From the NCBI GenBank assembly GCA_964244585.1, contig CAXTJM010000016.1:15622-79621 (forward strand): 64,000 nucleotides of DNA, read 5' to 3'. The stretch is from LMUY01 sp964244585 (lineage in GTDB: Bacteria; Pseudomonadota; Alphaproteobacteria; Acetobacterales; Acetobacteraceae). Made by a program: the position numbers and the translations under genes. Below, in pieces: positions 27,930 through 35,253 of the stretch; the first letter of the stretch is position 1; every line of letters starts with the position of its first letter. A model generated the notes under the pieces. The model ran no database searches. It was not told the origin of the DNA and was given only the letters and a program-made list of their open reading frames with translations.

Positions 27930-28814
27930 ATGCGGTTCACGGAAATCGGCCAGCAGTTGAGGGCATACCGGCTCGAATCGGGGCTGCGGGCGGAAGAGAT
28001 CGCGGCCCGGCTCGGCGTGTCCCGGGCTGCCTTGTACCGATATGAAAAAGGCGAGGTCATCAAGCTCGACACGGTGAAGCGCCTGGCCGAATTGCTCAAG
28101 ATATCGCCGCTCTCGCTGCTGGGCATCGGTGTCGAGTACTACAACCGGCCGGTCGGCTATTTCGAGCGTGTCCGCCAGACCGAGGAAGCGGCCGACCAGA
28201 TCCTCCAGGTGTTCGGGCCGCTGTGCTATCTGACGACGTCGGAATCGTATGACGCCGTGCTGGCCGAGGCATATGAGGCGGCGATTGCTCAGTCCGCCGC
28301 CGACAAATCTGCCCTGCGTGCCTCGGTCGAGCAGGTGCAGGGCATCCTGGCCGCCCGCAAGCGGATGTATTTGATGCGCCGTCCGGGCATCATCGCCATC
28401 CTGTCGCTGGCGCGGATCCAGCGGCTGCTGGACTCCGGCATCGCTGGCAACCTGGACCTGCCGGAATCGATACGGCGCCGGTGCCGGCAAGTGGCCGAGA
28501 CGGAGGTCGAGCACATCGCCTCCATGATGGAGGCCGAACCGATGGGATTGCAGTTCGGCGTGCTGCCCTCGGCCGAGCCCACCAGCTCGTTCAAGATCCT
28601 GCGCGCTCGTGACCGCGCGACGTTGGCCATCAACCCGTTCCGGGCGGATGGGCTGCCCAGCATCCAGACCGGCGTCGCGATGATCACCGGCGCGGACGAA
28701 GCGGTGGCCACCCACCAGCGCGTGGCGGAGCAGATGTGGCGCGAATCGCTCAAGGGCGCGGCCGGCGCCGCCCAGGTCCGCGCTCTGATGCAGGTCAAGC
28801 GCGCCGCCGCCTGA
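27930..28814 (+). CDS. XRE-family transcriptional regulator with a C-terminal sensor-like region
   Basis: A 294-residue protein. Residues 4-60 form a Cro/C1-type helix-turn-helix (EIGQQLRAYRLESGL, then EEIAARLGVSRAALYRYEKG, then TVKRLAELLKI). About 200 further residues of helical character show no motif I can name; they may sense a ligand or mediate oligomerisation. An in-frame GTG at 27906 would add eight residues, but third-position G/C in that stretch is low (4 of 8), so I prefer the ATG at 27930, which has GGGGG upstream. It is followed after 37 bases by the nudix-alaX-sseA-metC-hisI run and preceded by operator-like repeats, so it could control itself or those genes. Targets are unknown. 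Confidence 0.83.
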   Translation: MRFTEIGQQLRAYRLESGLRAEEIAARLGVSRAALYRYEKGEVIKLDTVKRLAELLKISPLSLLGIGVEYYNRPVGYFERVRQTEEAADQILQVFGPLCYLTTSESYDAVLAEAYEAAIAQSAADKSALRASVEQVQGILAARKRMYLMRRPGIIAILSLARIQRLLDSGIAGNLDLPESIRRRCRQVAETEVEHIASMMEAEPMGLQFGVLPSAEPTSSFKILRARDRATLAINPFRADGLPSIQTGVAMITGADEAVATHQRVAEQMWRESLKGAAGAAQVRALMQVKRAAA

Positions 28815-28851
28815 GGCTGGTCCGCGCGCCAGCCGCCGGCTAGAACGCGGA

Positions 28852-29472
28852 ATGGCCTTTTTCCCCGACGCGACGGTGCTGTCGACCGAGACGGTCTGGC
28901 AACGCCGGACCCGGCTCGATGTCGTCACCTTCCGGCACCGCCGCTTTGACGGCACCATGTCGGACCCCCGCGTGTGGGAGGTCTGGCTGCGCGGCGCCGC
29001 AGTGGGCGTGCTGCCCTATGATCCCGTGACCGATCAGCTCGTGATGATCGAGCAGTTCCGCTACCCGGCCATGGCGGCCGGCGTGGATCCCGTGATGCTG
29101 GAAATCCCCGGCGGCTTCATGGATGCGGGCGAAACCGAGGAGCAGACCGCCGCCCGCGAGATGCAGGAGGAAATGGGCCTGACCGTCGACCGGCTGCACC
29201 GGGTGGGCCGTTTCGTGCTCAGCGCCGGGGGCTCGGACGAAACGGTGACCATCTTCGCCGGACGCATCGCGGCGCCCGCTGCGGGCACGGACGGCATCGC
29301 CGGCCATGCCGGCCTGGCCTCGGAGCACGAGGACATCCGCACCCGGGTCCTGCCGGCCGCCGAAGCGGTCGAGAACGTCCTGGCCGGGCGCTATGCCAAC
29401 TCGATCACCGCCATGTCCCTGCTGTGGTTCGCCTCGAAGCGGGACTGGCTGCGGCGGGAGTGGGCGAAGTGA
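28852..29472 (+). CDS. NUDIX hydrolase, ADP-ribose pyrophosphatase-like
   Basis: A 206-residue protein with a full Nudix box at about residues 88-110 (GGFMDAGETEEQTAARE, then EEMGL), in which the Glu residues bind magnesium. Upstream FEQFRYPA-like segment (IEQFRYPAMA) and LEIPGGFMDAGE match the ADP-ribose pyrophosphatase branch (NudF type), which splits ADP-ribose to AMP and ribose 5-phosphate. Its last four bases overlap the GTG start of alaX, so the two are coupled. It opens a compact run of five co-directed genes. Confidence 0.87.
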   Translation: MAFFPDATVLSTETVWQRRTRLDVVTFRHRRFDGTMSDPRVWEVWLRGAAVGVLPYDPVTDQLVMIEQFRYPAMAAGVDPVMLEIPGGFMDAGETEEQTAAREMQEEMGLTVDRLHRVGRFVLSAGGSDETVTIFAGRIAAPAAGTDGIAGHAGLASEHEDIRTRVLPAAEAVENVLAGRYANSITAMSLLWFASKRDWLRREWAK

Positions 29473-30179
29473 CCGGCAAGATGTTCCTGGACGATGCCTA
29501 TCTCCTGACGGCGCCGGCCGTGGTCGCGGCGATCCTGCCCGGCGGCATCGTGCTGGACCGCTCCCCCTTCTACGCCCGCAGCGGCGGCCAGCCCGGCGAC
29601 ACCGGCCGCCTGACATGGGCCGGCGGCACGGCGGACATCGCCGAAGCCGTGAAAGGCGAGGCCGACACCGTGGTGCTGCCCACCACCGCGGAGCCGCCAC
29701 CGGTGGGAACCGCGGTCACCGCCACCATCGACTGGCCGCGCCGCCAGGCCCATATGAGGATGCATACGCTGCTTCATCTGCTGTGCAGCCTGCTGCCGGG
29801 TGCGGCGGTGACGGGCGGCCAGATCGGCGCGGAGAAATCCCGGCTGGATTTCGACCTGCCCGCCGCCCCGGACCGCGAAGCGGTCGAGGCCGGCCTGGCC
29901 AGACTGGTCGCCGCGGACCATCCGGTATCGACGGAGTGGGTGGACGAGAGCGTGCTCGACACCAATCCGGGCCTGGTTCGCACGCTGTCGGTGCAGCCGC
30001 CCCGCGGCACCGGCCGGTTGCGCCTGGTGCGCATCGGCCCGACCGACGCACCGGTGGATTTGCAGCCTTGCGGCGGCACCCACGTCGCCGCCACCGGCCA
30101 GATCGGCCCGGTCCGCGTGCTGAAGATCGAGAACAAGGGCAAGCAGAACCGTCGGATCACCCTGGCGCTCGGGAGTTGA
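29469..30179 (+). CDS. Alanyl-tRNA editing protein AlaX-like
   Basis: A 236-residue free-standing relative of the AlaRS editing domain, which hydrolyses mischarged Ser- or Gly-tRNA(Ala). The zinc-binding signature is intact: HTLLH (HxxxH) near residue 99 and QPCGGTH (CxxxH) near 201. SPFYARSGGQPGDTG near residue 36 is the conserved entry loop. I chose the GTG at 29469, which overlaps the nudix stop and has GGGAG upstream. An ATG four codons later is also possible. The neighbours are sulfur-amino-acid genes, so the link to translation quality control is through co-transcription only. Confidence 0.88.
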   Translation: MTGKMFLDDAYLLTAPAVVAAILPGGIVLDRSPFYARSGGQPGDTGRLTWAGGTADIAEAVKGEADTVVLPTTAEPPPVGTAVTATIDWPRRQAHMRMHTLLHLLCSLLPGAAVTGGQIGAEKSRLDFDLPAAPDREAVEAGLARLVAADHPVSTEWVDESVLDTNPGLVRTLSVQPPRGTGRLRLVRIGPTDAPVDLQPCGGTHVAATGQIGPVRVLKIENKGKQNRRITLALGS

Positions 30180-30181
30180 GC

Positions 30182-31009
30182 ATGGACGAACTGGTTTCCG
30201 TCGAATGGTTGGCCGCCCATCGGCAGGATCCCGATGTGGTCGTGCTGGAATCGACCAAATACCTGCCGAACGAGAGGCAGGACGGTCGAGAGGCATTTCT
30301 GCGGGCCCATATTCCTGGTGCGCGGTATTTCGACCTCGACCTGATCGCGGACGCGGAAAGCGCATTGCCGCACATGGTGCCGGCGGCCGGCCGCTTCGCC
30401 CGGCTGGTCGGGGCGCTCGGGGTGGGCGACACGAGCCGCGTGGTGTTCTACGACCAGAACGGCGCGATGTGGGCGACGCGGGGCTGGTGGATGATGGGCC
30501 TGTTCGGCCATGACCAGGCCAGTGTTCTGGATGGCGGCCTCGCCGCCTGGCAGCGGGCCGGCCACGCCACGGAGACCGGGGAGCCGGCCGCAAGCGAGCC
30601 CGCCCGCTTCACCGCCCGGCTGCGGGCGAAGCGGCTACGCGGCCTGGCCGACATGCTCGAGACCGAGGCGCTCATCGTGGACGCGCGCGCCGCCAGCCGG
30701 TTTGCCGGCGCGGCACCCGAGCCGCGGCCCGGCCTGGCTTCCGGCCATATCCCGGGTTCGGTGAACCTGCCCTCCTCCGCGATGCTGGGGCCGGACGGCC
30801 GCTTCCTGCCGCCAGACGCGTTGCGGGCGAAGCTGGCCGCCATTGGCGTGGATGGGTCGCGCCCGGTCATTACCAGTTGCGGCAGCGGGGTGTCCGCAAC
30901 GATGGTCACCATGGCGATGAAGCGGGCCGGCCTGCCGCAGGGTGCGGTATACGACGGCTCGTGGACCGAGTGGGGGTCCGACCCGACCACGCCCAAGGAG
31001 ACAGGCTGA
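30182..31009 (+). CDS. sseA: 3-Mercaptopyruvate sulfurtransferase (rhodanese family)
   Basis: A 275-residue protein with two rhodanese domains. The first has HIPGARYFDLDLIAD; the second carries the active-site loop SCGSGVSA with catalytic Cys233. That loop matches the mercaptopyruvate sulfurtransferase type (CG-S/T-GV-T/S-A) and not classic rhodanese. It closes with YDGSWTEWG, also typical of MST. The enzyme moves sulfur from 3-mercaptopyruvate to thiols or cyanide. The ATG follows GGGAG and is 2 bases after the alaX stop; its own stop overlaps the metC ATG by one base. Confidence 0.92.
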   Translation: MDELVSVEWLAAHRQDPDVVVLESTKYLPNERQDGREAFLRAHIPGARYFDLDLIADAESALPHMVPAAGRFARLVGALGVGDTSRVVFYDQNGAMWATRGWWMMGLFGHDQASVLDGGLAAWQRAGHATETGEPAASEPARFTARLRAKRLRGLADMLETEALIVDARAASRFAGAAPEPRPGLASGHIPGSVNLPSSAMLGPDGRFLPPDALRAKLAAIGVDGSRPVITSCGSGVSATMVTMAMKRAGLPQGAVYDGSWTEWGSDPTTPKETG

Positions 31010-32214
31010 TGCCAGACCATACGCCGCCCGCAGCCAAGCAAGGCCCGGCCACCCGGCTGTCCCATGCCGGACGCGCCGGAACGCGCATCCACGGCTTCGT
31101 CAACCCGCCGGTGCTGCGCGGCTCCACCATGCTGTATCCCTCCTGCGAGGATCGCAAGGCCAGCGGCAGCCAGCGCCTCGGCCGGGGTTTTCTGTATGGC
31201 ACGGCGGGAAACCCGACCCATCACGCGCTGGAAGACATGGTGGCGGAGATCGAGGGTGGCACGCGCTGCCAGATCGTCTCGACCGGCCTGGCCGCGGTGA
31301 CGGTGCCGCTGCTGGCCTACCTGTCGGCCGGCGACCACCTGCTGATGCCGGACAGCGTGTATGGGCCGGCCCGGACCTTCGCTGATGGCCTCCTGGTGCG
31401 GATGGGGATCGACACGACCTACTACGATCCGGAGCTCGACGCCCCTGCCCTGGCGGCGCTGATCCGACCCGAGACACGGGTGCTGTATACCGAAAGCCCG
31501 GGCAGCCACAGCTTCGAGGTGCAGGACATTCCCGCCTTGGCCGCGGTCGCGCACGAGCATGGGCTGACGGTGATGATGGACAACACCTGGGGCATCCGCT
31601 CCTTCCAGCCGTTCGTCCATGGGGTGGACGTCTCGATCCAGGCGCTGACCAAATACCTCGCCGGGCATTCGGACGTGCTGCTCGGCAGCGTCACCGTGGC
31701 CAGCGACGCCGATTGGGAGCGTGTGCGCACCGCCGCCCTGTCGCTTGGCCAGTATGCCAGCCCGGATGATTGCTGGCTGGCGCTGCGCGGCGCCCGTACC
31801 ATGGGGGTACGGCTTGACCGGCAACTGCAGTCGGGCCTGCAGGTCGCCGAGTGGTTCGCGCACCGCCCGGAAGTCGCGCGCGTGCTGCACCCGGCCCTGC
31901 CCGGCGCACCCGGCCATGCGCTGTGGAAGCGGGATTTCACCGGCGGCGCCAGCCTGTTCGGCGTCGAGTTCCAGGCCGGCTACAGCCCCGCCGCCCTCGA
32001 CGCCATGATCGACAGCCTGACCCTGTTCGGCATCGGCGCGTCCTGGGGCGGCTACGAGAGCCTGGCGCTGCCGACCACCGGACACATCACCCGCACCGCC
32101 GGGAGCGCCCGGTTCGCCGGGCCGGTGGCGCGGTTCCATATCGGGCTGGAGGATCCGGCCGACCTGATCGCCGACCTGGACCGTGCCATGGAGGTTCTGG
32201 GTGCCCCTGCCTGA
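31009..32214 (+). CDS. metC: Cystathionine beta-lyase (PLP-dependent, MetC type)
   Basis: A 401-residue Cys/Met-metabolism PLP enzyme cleaving cystathionine to homocysteine in methionine synthesis. The PLP lysine sits in IQALTKYLAGHSD, and the cofactor Asp in MMDNTW. RGFLYGTAGNPTHHALE near residue 60 and YTESPGSHSFEV match the MetC branch. GASWGGYESLALP near the C-terminus is also characteristic. It overlaps sseA by one base and hisI by 14 bases. The MST-MetC pairing gives a small sulfur-amino-acid unit. Confidence 0.93.
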   Translation: MPDHTPPAAKQGPATRLSHAGRAGTRIHGFVNPPVLRGSTMLYPSCEDRKASGSQRLGRGFLYGTAGNPTHHALEDMVAEIEGGTRCQIVSTGLAAVTVPLLAYLSAGDHLLMPDSVYGPARTFADGLLVRMGIDTTYYDPELDAPALAALIRPETRVLYTESPGSHSFEVQDIPALAAVAHEHGLTVMMDNTWGIRSFQPFVHGVDVSIQALTKYLAGHSDVLLGSVTVASDADWERVRTAALSLGQYASPDDCWLALRGARTMGVRLDRQLQSGLQVAEWFAHRPEVARVLHPALPGAPGHALWKRDFTGGASLFGVEFQAGYSPAALDAMIDSLTLFGIGASWGGYESLALPTTGHITRTAGSARFAGPVARFHIGLEDPADLIADLDRAMEVLGAPA

Positions 32215-32590
32215 CCTGCCGATCCGCTACGACGCCAACGGCCTCGTCCCTGCCATCGCCCAGCAGCACGACACGGGCGAGGTGCTGATGATGGCGTGGA
32301 TGAGCGCGGCGTCCGTCGCCGAAACGCTCGTGACCGGACGCGTCTGTTACTGGAGCCGCAGCCGCGCTGCCCTGTGGCGCAAGGGAGAAAGCTCCGGCCA
32401 GGTGCAGAGCCTGGTGGAGCTGCGGATCGATTGCGATGGCGACACGCTGCTGCTGTTGGTCGACCAGCTGGGAGCGGCGTGCCACACCGGGCAACGCAGC
32501 TGTTTCTACCGTGCCGTCCGTGACGGCCAGCTCGCCACGCTCACGCAGCCCGTAGTCGACCCCGCCATCCTCTATGACATGCCCGCCTGA
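32201..32590 (+). CDS. hisI: Phosphoribosyl-AMP cyclohydrolase
   Basis: A 129-residue HisI enzyme, the third step of histidine synthesis. Metal ligands are present: DCDGDTLLLLVDQ (Asp77, Asp79 and the Cys between) and GAACHTGQRSCFYR (Cys94 and Cys101). RVCYWSRSRAALWRKGE is the standard substrate segment. I chose the GTG at 32201, overlapping metC by 14 bases; an in-frame ATG 18 bases earlier lies deeper in metC. The protein lacks a fused HisE domain; hisE and hisF are 22 kb away on the other strand, so the pathway genes are dispersed. Confidence 0.93.
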   Translation: MPLPDLPIRYDANGLVPAIAQQHDTGEVLMMAWMSAASVAETLVTGRVCYWSRSRAALWRKGESSGQVQSLVELRIDCDGDTLLLLVDQLGAACHTGQRSCFYRAVRDGQLATLTQPVVDPAILYDMPA

Positions 32591-32803
32591 TCCAGGCCGC
32601 GACCCGGCCCTGAAACGCCTGCCCTTGCGGCAGAGGGTCGGCACGCGGCTTGCGCGCCGTGCTGGGCGCCACGACGGCGGCGTGGAACTCCGCTGCACAC
32701 GGGACCAGCGGAGCCGCTGCTCCTAGCCATGGGACTGCCGCCGCGAACGGCCCATCCCGCGTGCCTGCGACCAGCGCTATTCAGGCAGCCTGCACAGGGC
32801 TGG
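32591..32803. other. 213-base gap between hisI and the BLUF gene, no gene seen
   Basis: A convergent gap of GC-rich sequence with no open frame of coding character, no tRNA fold and no T-run terminator. I see nothing nameable in it. Confidence 0.5.
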
Positions 32804-33295
32804 CTAGTCGCCTGCGCGACCTCCGCGTATTGCAACGGTGATCCGCTTCTCATCGAGCAGCCAGCGAAGCAGCGACATCACGCTCTCTGCCTTCTCCAAG
32901 GAGTCGCCGTTTCTCAATTGAGGTTTTGACGTGAGGAATATGTCCGGCTCCACCGCAGAGCCGGCAAAGGCCATTGACCAACTGCTGAAGTCGCGCTCCT
33001 TGAAGAAGTCGGCCTGCAGAAGTTCGACGTTCTTGTGCCTGGTGTCGCACACGATGTGGCCGAACAGCGACTTCACCGCATGACGCGGGCCTTCTATGAC
33101 CTGTGAGAAATTATCGTCATTCAGCATCAGTGCTCCGGTGATACCGTGCTCAGGGTTCCACTTTCTCGACCATGACAGTATTTGCTTGATGTGCTCGGTG
33201 ACTGCTTCGTGCCCACCTTTGATGGCAATTTGACTGTGGTAGATGATCTTGTAGATGGAAGGGGGCGTTTCTCCGCGATCTGATGGACGGTACAA
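32804..33295 (-). CDS. Stand-alone BLUF-domain blue-light photoreceptor
   Basis: A 163-residue protein that is almost entirely a BLUF domain (about residues 13-110) with a short helical tail. The flavin-binding and photocycle residues are in place: Tyr19 in IIYHSQ, Asn47 in KWNPEHGITG, Gln65 in FSQVIEGP, and Trp106/Met108 in SSWSMAF, spaced as in AppA. BLUF proteins bind FAD and change hydrogen bonding on blue light; short ones act by binding a partner. No effector domain is fused. The start is a TTG at 33295 with AGGA 9 bases upstream and a strong promoter just before it. It stands alone on the minus strand. EAL- and GGDEF-type genes elsewhere in the window are possible but unproven partners. 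Confidence 0.9.
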   Translation of the reverse strand: MYRPSDRGETPPSIYKIIYHSQIAIKGGHEAVTEHIKQILSWSRKWNPEHGITGALMLNDDNFSQVIEGPRHAVKSLFGHIVCDTRHKNVELLQADFFKERDFSSWSMAFAGSAVEPDIFLTSKPQLRNGDSLEKAESVMSLLRWLLDEKRITVAIRGGRAGD

Positions 33296-33325
33296 CGGCG
33301 TTGTCCTATGTTAACTTTGTGCCGA

Positions 33326-33352
33326 ATTATATCCTAGGTTGTAGAGTGACAA
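33326..33352 (-). promoter_or_regulatory. Sigma-70-type promoter of the BLUF gene
   Basis: On the minus strand a -35 TTGTCA (33352-33347) and a perfect -10 TATAAT (33331-33326) are separated by 15 bases. The predicted transcript would begin near 33319, giving a leader of about 24 bases with an AGGA ribosome site. This is the most consensus-like promoter I see in the window and sits in an unusually A/T-rich patch. Confidence 0.6.
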
Positions 33353-33439
33353 CATTTTTATCCGTGTTCCAGCTTTTTCTTGGATGCGCCTGGCGTTTGA
33401 AGCGCCACGGATAGATTTGCCGTCGCATCAGTTCTGCGC

Positions 33440-33736
33440 CTATCCGACGTTGATCGCCTCGCTGGTGACCGTCGCCAACGGCATAGCGCCATATAGATGT
33501 GGGAACGGGTCCTGGTCCGGTTCGCTTCGCTCCCACTCGATGCGTCCTTGCACGGTGGCCGGGTCGAACCGTATCAGCAGCAGGCCGGTTCGCCCGGGGA
33601 AGTGCCGTGCGAGCACGAAGGCCAACTGGGCCTCGGTGCAGCAATGGAGGAATGGAGTTCCACGCAGCACCCCGTTCGCCGCAGCCACGGTCGCGGGCGT
33701 CGTGACGTGGCAAAGCGTTTGAACCCGATCATCCAT
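33440..33736 (-). CDS. DUF952 family protein
   Basis: A 98-residue protein matching DUF952: an N-terminal segment with GVLRGTPFLHCCTEAQLAFV, where family members usually have a 'GFIHLST..Q' stretch, then LARHFPGRTGLLLIRFDP, RIEWERS and the closing FPHLYGAMPLATV. The function of the family is unknown; structures resemble ADP-ribosyltransferase-like folds. Here 'FLHCC' replaces the usual 'FIHLS'. It is divergent from the GNAT gene with only 39 bases between the starts, so they share a control region. An open frame extending upstream is antisense to the GNAT gene and is rejected. Confidence 0.8.
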   Translation of the reverse strand: MDDRVQTLCHVTTPATVAAANGVLRGTPFLHCCTEAQLAFVLARHFPGRTGLLLIRFDPATVQGRIEWERSEPDQDPFPHLYGAMPLATVTSEAINVG

Positions 33737-33775
33737 GCGTTGCGTCCCTCGATTCGGCCTCCTATGCAGCGGGCC

Positions 33776-34399
33776 ATGAGCACTGACAACGCCATCCAGT
33801 TCCGCACGTTCACCGGTGCGGCGATCGCCGAAGCCCATGCCGCATTCCAATCCCTGCATGTCGCGGTATTCCGCGACTGGCCTTACCTGTACGCCGGCAA
33901 CCCGGGGGCGCGGCCGTACATCGCGAGTTACGCCGACTGTCCAAGGGCAGCCCTGTTCCTCGCCAGCCAGGCGGGTGTCCCGATCGGCGCCGCCACCTGC
34001 CTGCCGCTGGCGGACGAGACCCCCAACGTGCAGGCGCCGTTCGTGCAGCGCGGCTGGGACCCTCGCCGCTTCTTCTATTTCGGCGAGGGCATCGTGCTCG
34101 CCGAGTGGCGGGGCAAGGGAGTGGGCGTCCGCTTCTTCGAACTTCGCGAATCCCACGCCCGCGCCGTGTCGACCGCCGAGTATGCCGTGTTCTGCTCGGT
34201 TCGCCGCCCGGCCGACCATCCCCTTCGCCCGGCCGAGCCGCACACCAACGATGCCTTCTGGCGCCGCCGCGGCTACGTCCCGCTGCCAGGCGTGTCCTGC
34301 ATCATGACCTGGCCCGACATCGGCGAGCAGGACGCGACGGCGCATACGCTGGATTTCTGGATCAAGTCCTTGAACGGGGCTGCCCTGCCGTGCGGCTAG
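33776..34399 (+). CDS. GNAT-family N-acetyltransferase
   Basis: A 207-residue acetyltransferase. The acetyl-CoA-binding motif A is visible as GEGIVLAEWRGKGVGVRFFE (about residues 103-122, the R/Q-x-x-G-x-G/A pattern in WRGKGVG). FEL..SHARAV follows, and FWRRRGYVPLPG is the usual C-terminal substrate-side strand. The acetyl acceptor is unknown. An ATG four codons upstream (33764) is possible. Its last 10 bases overlap the start of a carbon-nitrogen hydrolase gene. The GNAT-hydrolase pair recurs in proteobacteria and suggests amide or amine turnover. Confidence 0.82.
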   Translation: MSTDNAIQFRTFTGAAIAEAHAAFQSLHVAVFRDWPYLYAGNPGARPYIASYADCPRAALFLASQAGVPIGAATCLPLADETPNVQAPFVQRGWDPRRFFYFGEGIVLAEWRGKGVGVRFFELRESHARAVSTAEYAVFCSVRRPADHPLRPAEPHTNDAFWRRRGYVPLPGVSCIMTWPDIGEQDATAHTLDFWIKSLNGAALPCG

Positions 34400-35253
34400 C
34401 GCTGCTGCAATACCGCGTCGGCCACTATCCGGATCTGTCGGCGTGGGAAGCGGCCTTCTCCGCGCGCATCGCCGAAGCGGCCGCGAACGGGGCCGACCTG
34501 CTGGTCCTGCCGGAATATGCCAGCATGGACGCGATCGCCGCCCCCCTCCCCGACCTGGCCGCCGAGTTGCAGGCCGCTTGCGCCAACCACGATGCGGTAC
34601 TGGACGCCATGCGCCGGGCGACGGCGCGAACCGGCGTCTGGCTGCTGGGCGGGTCGCTGCCGGTGCGGTTGGCCGATGGCAGCGTGATCAACCATGCCCC
34701 GCTGGTTGCCCCTGACGGACGCATCGCGTTCCAGGACAAGCACCGCACGACCCGGTTCGAGGCCGAATCATGGGGCATGGCGCGAGGCGCGCCGCCCGCT
34801 GTCTTCGACACGCCATGGGGCGGCATCGGCGTCAGCATCTGCTACGACATGGAGCACCCGCCGCTTCCGCGCGCCCAGGTGGAGGCGGGGGCCTGGCTTC
34901 TGCTGGTGCCGACCGACACCGACACGCTGGCCGGGTTCAACCGCGTGCGGCTGGCGGCGCGGGCCTGCGCGATGGCGAACCAGTGCTACGTGGCCATGGC
35001 AACCACGGTGGGCGATGCGCCGTGGCTCGCCGGGCTGGACCACAACCATGGCTACGCCGCCGTGTTCGGCCCGATCGACCGCGGCTTCCCGGATGACGGC
35101 GTGATAGCCCGCAGCGCGATGGACGAAGCCGGCTGGCTGTATGCCGACCTCGACCCGGCGCCGATCCAGGCCGTGCGCAGCCAGGGCGCCGTGCTGAACC
35201 ACCGCGACTACCCGGCCGCGCCGCCATGCTGCCCGGTCGCGCCTTGCCGTTGA
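34390..35253 (+). CDS. Carbon-nitrogen hydrolase (nitrilase superfamily)
   Basis: A 287-residue amidase-type enzyme with a complete Glu-Lys-Cys triad: Glu42 in LVLPEYAS, Lys117 in FQDKHRTT and Cys151 in VSICYDMEHP. The fold and length match the branch of the nitrilase superfamily often found beside GNAT genes. Substrate is unknown. The start is a GTG at 34390 inside the GNAT 3' end, and its last 28 bases overlap the lpxB start, so the three genes are coupled. Its C-terminus ends in a Pro/Cys-rich tail (PAAPPCCPVAPCR) created by that long overlap. Confidence 0.87.
   Translation: MRLALLQYRVGHYPDLSAWEAAFSARIAEAAANGADLLVLPEYASMDAIAAPLPDLAAELQAACANHDAVLDAMRRATARTGVWLLGGSLPVRLADGSVINHAPLVAPDGRIAFQDKHRTTRFEAESWGMARGAPPAVFDTPWGGIGVSICYDMEHPPLPRAQVEAGAWLLLVPTDTDTLAGFNRVRLAARACAMANQCYVAMATTVGDAPWLAGLDHNHGYAAVFGPIDRGFPDDGVIARSAMDEAGWLYADLDPAPIQAVRSQGAVLNHRDYPAAPPCCPVAPCR

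Noticed and set aside
32591..32803. Search for a tRNA or small RNA in the gap after hisI.
   Set aside because: No cloverleaf, T-loop consensus or paired terminator could be recognised.
33391..33407. TGGCGTTTGAAGCGCCA inverted repeat between the BLUF and DUF952 genes, considered as a terminator.
   Set aside because: The stem is short with a wobble pair and no T-run follows on either strand.
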